Shown: one piece after another, positions 61,529 to 64,000 of the stretch | Numbering within the stretch: position 1 is the stretch's first letter | Layout: every line of letters begins with the position of its first letter | DNA from: Cucumis sativus | Taxonomy: Eukaryota > Streptophyta > Magnoliopsida > Cucurbitales > Cucurbitaceae | Reading direction: 5' to 3' | Assembly: GCF_000004075.3 (NCBI RefSeq) | Contig: NC_026655.2 | Span: forward strand, 1,860,001 to 1,924,000 | DNA length: 64,000 bases | Notes under the pieces: model-generated | Told to the model about the DNA's origin: nothing | Database searches by the model: none | Seen by the model: the letters and a program-made list of their open reading frames with translations, nothing else | Translations under genes and position numbers: made by a program

Positions 61529-64000
61529 GATGGTTAGATTTTTTAAACAAAATTTCTACTATGTCGATGCATAAACAAAGAAAAAAATGGAAATACTAAT
61601 ATTGTAGTTATTCACCTTTTCGTGTTTTTAACATCCAGTACGGTAGCTTTTCTCCACTTGCTTGCAGTGAAACTATAATAAAACGTGAGAAAAAAAAATT
61701 GATTTCATACGTTTGTGAGAGGTAAGTCGTCAACTATAGAATGGATTGTGAGAGTACAATTATTGAAAAATAACAAAGTTGAACTTTAACTCATTGACGT
61801 AAGAATGTGTCATTAATTACAAGGTTTGTAGTTTTAATATTTGATAATTAATATTGTAATTCTTTAAAAATAAAAAGTTTAGGTAGAAAAAGAATTATAA
61901 ATACAATTGAAATAAGATTGGTGAATGGTGAGATCATGTTTTATTTTGTTAGGGTAAAAAAGGAAACTGAGTAAATTTAAAAAAAAACGCACAAATATCA
62001 ATGAAGATTTGAAAATTGCATTTTGATTTTATTTCAGAATTTCGTCAACATTGTCCTTCACCATAAATTATTTTGCTTTAAATGTCATTTCAACCCTAAA
62101 ATTTGAATTTGGTTGAATTTAAAAAAGAAAATCCAAACACTAAGCTTAAACAATAGTTATTTGGATAATTAGAATATTTTTTTAAAATATTTTCCTTTTC
62201 TATCATTTAGGTAAACTTAATTATTTTAAATATTTTCCTTTTCTATCATTTAGATAAATTTAATTATTTGAAAAAAAGTAATTTTGCATTTAAAATTATT
62301 ATATATATGTTCTTAAATAATTATTTTCAAAACTTTGATTTTAACTATTTAAAAATTATTATTAGTATTAATATAAACAAGACAAAAAAAAAAGATAATA
62401 TCATAATTCTTTAATATAACATATTTTAATTTTTTTTTAATTTTAACATTCACTTATCATATTTTAACTGTTTTCTTACCATCCATTCCTCACATTTTAA
62501 CTAATTAAATTCAAAAATTAAAGATAGAGATTTAAAAAAAAAATAAAATAGAATAAAGACTCGACCACAGATAGAATACAAATTGCATTATTTCAATAAA
62601 TAATTTTAAAAGAGCACTAATTATCATAAACATAACTTGAAAAATAAAAAAAATTGAAAGAAATTTCATCGACACTTCTTAAATAAGTTTTAATAACAAT
62701 AAAATGGAATCAATTTTTTTCATAGAACATATTGTTTTTTTTTGTTGGGGAGAAAAAATAAATTAGTATTAAATTAAAAAATAATAATTTAAATTTTTTA
62801 CCTATAATAAAAATAAGAAAGAAAAATAAAATTTAAATAGAACAAATAAAATAAAATATATATGAAAAATAATAAATAAAAAAACAAATGGAAGAGAGAA
62901 TACAAAAAAAATATGAAAAATTGGAAAAGAAAAAAAATGGAATGGGCGACTTGCCCATAGAGAGAAAAAAAAAGAAAAGGATGAAAGAATAAAAATGGAG
63001 AGAGAAAGAAAATTTGCATTACTTTTGTAAATAATTTTTAAAGTGCATTATTTTGATAAATAGTCTTCAAAATTGCATTATTAATATAGTTTTTTTTTTT
63101 TGGAAAAAAAGGATGAATATCTTTTGATAATTAATTTTTTCAAAATAGTTTTGAGGTATAGATACTAAATTTGAAGCAATTTGGTTAATTAGAGAAGAAT
63201 GCATGAGAGAGAAAATAAAAGAAAAGTAGTGAAATTAAAAAAACAAAAGAAAAATGGTTAGTTAGGGAAGAATGCATAGAGAAAATAGAAGAAAAGTTAA
63301 AAGAAAAATTGTAAAATGAAGAGAGATAAAAAAAATTAAGATGAACTCTGAAATTAAAAAATGAAAACAACCATGTTTAACTAATTAGTTTTAAATTATG
63401 ATCATCCTAATCAGCAAATAAGAGCTGAAAAAAGAATACAATTAATGTATGACATAAATATTTTAAATATATACATGTATATAAATTTGTTTTACTTACA
63501 GTAAAATTTGGATTGGAATGATTATGATTAAAAAAAATAAGATGAATTATTCAATAATCGAGTTCAAAGTCTTGGTTCACACTAATACATCTACTATATA
63601 TATTTTTTTATGAGAACACACCAATTCATCTACTCGAAGATCGAATATCATAAAGAGCATATATATTTTCATTAAGGCACTTACTATGTTTCAAATGCCA
63701 AAGCAATTACAATCTCAACTAAAATGAGACAAATTAACGAAACAAATGGTAGTTTGAAGATCGAAGTAGAAAATAATGCATGGTTTGATACTTTCCTCAT
63801 GGTAGAAAACTTCACATTTGAGTATACAGATTACGACAATTCAAATCGCCTGCACAAAAACATCTATCTAGATACCGACTCGTTTGCAGCCACAAAACGG
63901 CGACTGCACACGTTGCTTGTGTACGAGTTTATGGTTTACAATTGAATGTATACATATATGCATCATGATACCAAGTACATACATAAACATACTTATCACA
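61529..64000. other. AT-rich intergenic DNA
   Basis: Extremely A-rich plus strand with long poly-purine tracts (62800-63020, 63190-63360), which create spurious Phe/Leu-rich minus-strand frames. The 73-codon plus-strand frame at 63724-63945 has normal-looking composition but no recognised family, promoter or splice context. A 43-bp duplication is listed separately. Confidence 0.55.
62184..62269. repeat. 43-bp tandem duplication
   Basis: Units 62184-62226 and 62227-62269 share ATTTTCCTTTTCTATCATTT and TTAATTATTT with only a few substitutions. Confidence 0.85.

Noticed and set aside
62798..63370. Phe/Leu-rich minus-strand frames suggesting membrane proteins
   Set aside because: They are translations of poly-purine tracts read in reverse; no initiation context.
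63724..63945. 73-codon plus-strand frame near the right edge
   Set aside because: Composition is plausible, but no family, splice context or promoter could be seen.
1..64000. CRISPR arrays, operons, or a gene cluster working as a system
   Set aside because: The window is plant nuclear DNA with unrelated, individually promoted genes; the repeats seen are microsatellites, tandem duplications and transposon relics.

Overview
This is nuclear DNA of a flowering plant. The genes are intron-rich with GT/AG junctions, their products are plant-specific families (class II TCP factor, LONGIFOLIA/TRM protein), and the spaces between them are AT-rich and full of microsatellites and decayed repeats. The overall look suggests a eudicot, perhaps a cucurbit, but that last step is an impression and not shown by a specific marker. 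There is no bacterial, viral or organellar signature.

Layout. 1-2350 (minus): 5' part of a G3BP-like NTF2-domain RNA-binding protein gene, cut by the left edge. 5.0-7.9 kb (plus): a decayed or non-coding transcription unit. 8.1-18.5 kb: AT-rich, repeat-rich DNA holding one intact initiator tRNA-Met gene (12966-13037) and a copia-type primer-binding-site relic (15181). 18.6-20.6 kb (plus): a CIN-type TCP transcription factor with several upstream ORFs. 24.5-29 kb (minus): a LONGIFOLIA/TRM1-2-like gene of five coding exons (1048 aa). 33.4-38.3 kb (minus): an FCP1/NIF-domain protein (593 aa) whose catalytic motif lacks the second Asp. 39.1-48.8 kb (minus): a large SURP plus CCCH zinc-finger protein (1640 aa). 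50.6-58.8 kb (minus): a kelch-repeat protein of 11 coding exons (597 aa) with a Tourist-like MITE in one intron and a tandem triplication in another. 59-64 kb: AT-rich repeat DNA without a recognisable gene.

All six protein-coding gene models were assembled by hand: every splice junction given was read as GT/AG and the reading phases close exactly to the stop codon (the G3BP-like gene has no stop in the window). The genes are unrelated housekeeping or developmental loci with separate promoters, five on the minus strand and one on the plus strand; nothing suggests an operon or metabolic cluster. Two of them shape organs in model plants (TCP leaf-growth regulation, LONGIFOLIA cell elongation), but their proximity is not evidence of joint function.

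I did not find a convincing novel biological system. The observations most worth following are the altered FCP1 active site, upstream ORFs in three genes, the exon-per-kelch-repeat organisation, the two small inverted-repeat transposon families, and the unrecognised decayed gene at 5-7.9 kb.
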